Source: Methanobacteriota archaeon
GTDB lineage: Archaea; Hydrothermarchaeota; Hydrothermarchaeia; Hydrothermarchaeales; SZUA-236
DNA: 13,577 nucleotides
Assembly (NCBI GenBank): GCA_003695745.1
Contig: RFHW01000024.1
Location: 1 to 13,577 of the forward strand
Direction of reading: 5' to 3'
The notes beneath the pieces were generated by a model. The model saw only the letters and a list, made by a program, of their open reading frames with translations, was not told the DNA's origin and did not search any database. Made by a program: the position numbers and the translations under genes. Shown one piece after another: positions 12,188 to 13,577 of the stretch. Positions within the stretch are counted from its first letter, which is position 1, and the number at the start of each line of letters is the position of its first letter.

Positions 12188-13249
12188 ATGCGCCAGAAAC
12201 AGCTTCTGCTCATCTCTCTGGCCCTTTTCACAGCGCTGGTCCTGAGCGCAGCCTGTCTTCGCCTCGGCCATGGAGCGCCTCTGCCCTCTCAGAAGCCTCT
12301 CTGGACCTATGAGACAGAGGGGTTCATCATCTCCACGCCCTTTGTCACCGATGACACGGTGTATGTTGGCTCAGGCGACGGACACCTCTATGCCCTTGAC
12401 GCCGGGACAGGCGCGTTGAAATGGAGCTTTGAGACGGCAGGCGCCATATACTCCTCGCCAACTGTGAAGGGTGGTGTGGTGTATGTGGGGTCCCATGACG
12501 GGGCGCTCTATGCGCTGGACGCAGGGAGCGGAGAGCTCCTCTGGAAGGCGGAGACCACTGCCCCGGTCTATGCCACGCCAGCCATCACCGATGACACCGT
12601 ATACTTCAGCTCCACAGACTCCCAACTCTATGCGCTGGACAAGAACAACGGCTCGCTCAAGTGGTCCTTTAAGACCGGCGCCCTTATAGTGACCTCGCCG
12701 GCTGTCTATGAGGGGCTGGTGATCACAGGCTCCTGTGACGACAACATCTATGGGGTGGACCTGGGAACCGGGAAGGAGGTCTGGACGGTCCCAACGGAAG
12801 GGGCGGTTGTGTCATCGCCCCGCGTTAAAGAAGGGGTTATCTACGTGGGCTCCCATGACGGCAGCCTCTACGCCATAGACGCCCTCACAGGTGATGTGCT
12901 CTGGAAATATGGGACCGGCGGCTCCGTCCAGTCATCGCCAGCTGTCTACCGAGACAGTGTCTTCTTCGGCTCTGACGACGGCAGCCTCTACGCCGTTAAC
13001 GCCAGGACTGGAGAGCTTGTCTGGAAATACAGGGCAAATGCCTCGGTGTTCTCATCTCCCGCCGTGTATCGGGGGATCGTCTATTTTGGCGCCGGGAAGC
13101 GGGTCTTTGGATTGGATGCAGACACCGGCGAGTTGGTCTGGAGCTTTGAGACGGAAGACTCCATATACTCCTCGCCACGGGTCCGTGATGACATGCTCTA
13201 CATAGGCTCCTATGACCACCGGCTGTATGCCTTCAAACTGGTCTCATAG
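12188..13249 (+). CDS. Exported eight-bladed PQQ-like beta-propeller protein
   Basis: This 353-residue protein starts with a signal sequence (MRQKQLLLISLALFTALVLS). C23 in LSAAC fits the loose lipobox pattern, so it may be a surface lipoprotein. The rest is eight repeats of about 40 residues with the consensus LWKFET...SSPAV..G.VYVGS.DG.LYALDA.TGE, one per propeller blade. These are PQQ-like repeats, as in alcohol dehydrogenases and BamB, but no catalytic calcium/PQQ site is evident, so a binding or scaffold role is more likely than an enzyme. The length is filled entirely by blades, giving a closed eight-bladed ring. It diverges from the response regulator. Its stop overlaps the convergent DUF5830-like gene by 6 bases. 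Confidence 0.92.
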   Translation: MRQKQLLLISLALFTALVLSAACLRLGHGAPLPSQKPLWTYETEGFIISTPFVTDDTVYVGSGDGHLYALDAGTGALKWSFETAGAIYSSPTVKGGVVYVGSHDGALYALDAGSGELLWKAETTAPVYATPAITDDTVYFSSTDSQLYALDKNNGSLKWSFKTGALIVTSPAVYEGLVITGSCDDNIYGVDLGTGKEVWTVPTEGAVVSSPRVKEGVIYVGSHDGSLYAIDALTGDVLWKYGTGGSVQSSPAVYRDSVFFGSDDGSLYAVNARTGELVWKYRANASVFSSPAVYRGIVYFGAGKRVFGLDADTGELVWSFETEDSIYSSPRVRDDMLYIGSYDHRLYAFKLVS

Positions 13250-13577
13250 CATCTTTTGCACGCACTCGCTTCCATAGGGGCCGAGCTGGTAATCCTCGAT
13301 CTGGATGTAAAAGCAGTTCTTTATCCTCACGCCGCATCTCCTGCATGTGGAGTCGCAGTCAACACGCCTTATCTTAGGCCTGGACCTCTCTCCAGCCCCT
13401 TCAGAGATGTAGACCTTCTTTCCCTCCCTTTTGATAAGGCCCCTTTCCTCCGCTGCGGCGAGAACGCCTTTTATGGTCTCAGGGTTCCGGCTGACAAGCT
13501 CTATGATCTCCACAGCCTCCCTCACCGTCATCTCCCTCTTCTTCGCCCCCGTGAGGAGAAGGACGCCCTCTTCGATC
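13244..13577 (-). CDS. DUF5830-like archaeal protein with zinc-ribbon-like cysteines, 5' end outside the window
   Basis: 110 residues are visible and the frame stays open to the window edge, so the start is missing. An internal ATG at 13531 is probably not the start, because the sequence before it (VLLLTGAKKRE) is in frame and looks coding. The N-terminal part looks like a winged-helix segment (ETIKGVLAAAEERGLIKREGKKVYI). The C-terminal part has cysteines in C-x3-C-x2-C...C spacing (CDSTCRRCGVRIKNC), then GPYGSECVQKML. From memory this resembles the archaeal DUF5830 family, whose members end in GPFGS-x-C-x-x-K. Function is unknown; DNA or RNA binding with zinc is a guess. It converges on the beta-propeller gene with a 6-base overlap. 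Confidence 0.75.
   Translation of the reverse strand, partial: IEEGVLLLTGAKKREMTVREAVEIIELVSRNPETIKGVLAAAEERGLIKREGKKVYISEGAGERSRPKIRRVDCDSTCRRCGVRIKNCFYIQIEDYQLGPYGSECVQKML

Noticed and set aside
12119..12271. N-terminal extension of the response regulator
   Set aside because: The extra 51 codons run through both divergent promoters and into the beta-propeller gene; the receiver domain begins cleanly at 12118.
12300..13240. Regular periodic DNA that might be a CRISPR array or satellite
   Set aside because: The 120-base period is the coding repeat of the propeller blades; the repeats are continuous and translate to PQQ-like motifs.
12188..13249. PQQ-dependent dehydrogenase
   Set aside because: Only blade repeats are present; no catalytic Asp/calcium/PQQ-binding residues or cytochrome domain can be seen.
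1..13577. Defence island, prophage or secondary-metabolite cluster
   Set aside because: The genes are mostly housekeeping or signalling types with uniform base and codon use; no nuclease, integrase, toxin pair or phage gene was found.

Overview
The window looks like part of a euryarchaeal chromosome, from a lineage I cannot name. Archaeal hallmarks are a PCNA sliding clamp, an archaeal Trm5-type tRNA methyltransferase, an A-type ATP synthase subunit I/K/C cluster, an AmrS-type radical SAM protein, a C-terminal part of an archaeal DUF5830-like protein, and TATA boxes centred about 23-30 bases before the first codon of promoter-proximal genes. Genes inside operons instead carry Shine-Dalgarno (SD) motifs of the GGAGGTGA type. 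Arginine is often AGG/AGA and the proteins are rich in charged residues, which is compatible with a thermophile but does not prove it. The DNA is fairly GC-rich and densely packed. Every space between genes is short (the longest is 123 bases), and three convergent gene pairs overlap at their 3' ends. No rRNA, tRNA, CRISPR array or complete mobile element was seen.

Layout. 1-121: left edge with a perfect hairpin, possibly a relic of an IS200/IS605-type end or a terminator. 122-877 (-): an unrecognised acidic protein with a likely internal duplication, divergent from 926-1183 (+), a BofA-like small membrane protein. 4229-1169 (-): operon trm5, thiL, amrS (tRNA m1G37 methylation, thiamine phosphate kinase, radical SAM enzyme). 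4312-4860 (+): a ribbon-helix-helix DNA-binding protein. 4930-8244 (+): atpI, atpK, atpC and a tiny one-helix membrane ORF. 8975-8241 (-): a membrane-anchored coiled-coil protein followed by a rhodanese-domain protein. 9099-9596 (+): a two-helix membrane protein. 10677-9612 (-): an OB-fold protein translationally coupled to pcn. 10778-11434 (+): a metallophosphoesterase. 12118-11498 (-): an orphan response regulator with a helical tail, divergent from 12188-13249 (+), an exported eight-bladed PQQ-type beta-propeller. 13577-13244 (-): the DUF5830-like partial gene.

The most interesting part is 4312-8244. The ATP synthase genes present are the membrane rotor/stator module plus the central-stalk socket (I, K, C; equivalent to eukaryotic V0 a, c, d). 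Subunits H, E, F, A, B and D are not in the window, and E is missing from its usual place between K and C. A 10-bp perfect dyad sits in the promoter just downstream of the ribbon-helix-helix gene. The end of atpC appears frame-disturbed at a short G run next to a TGATG stop/start, which opens a 32-codon transmembrane ORF. This could be a small extra membrane subunit, an unusual C-terminal tail of subunit C, or a result of sequence error. The K subunit carries the residue set typical of Na+-binding rotor rings.
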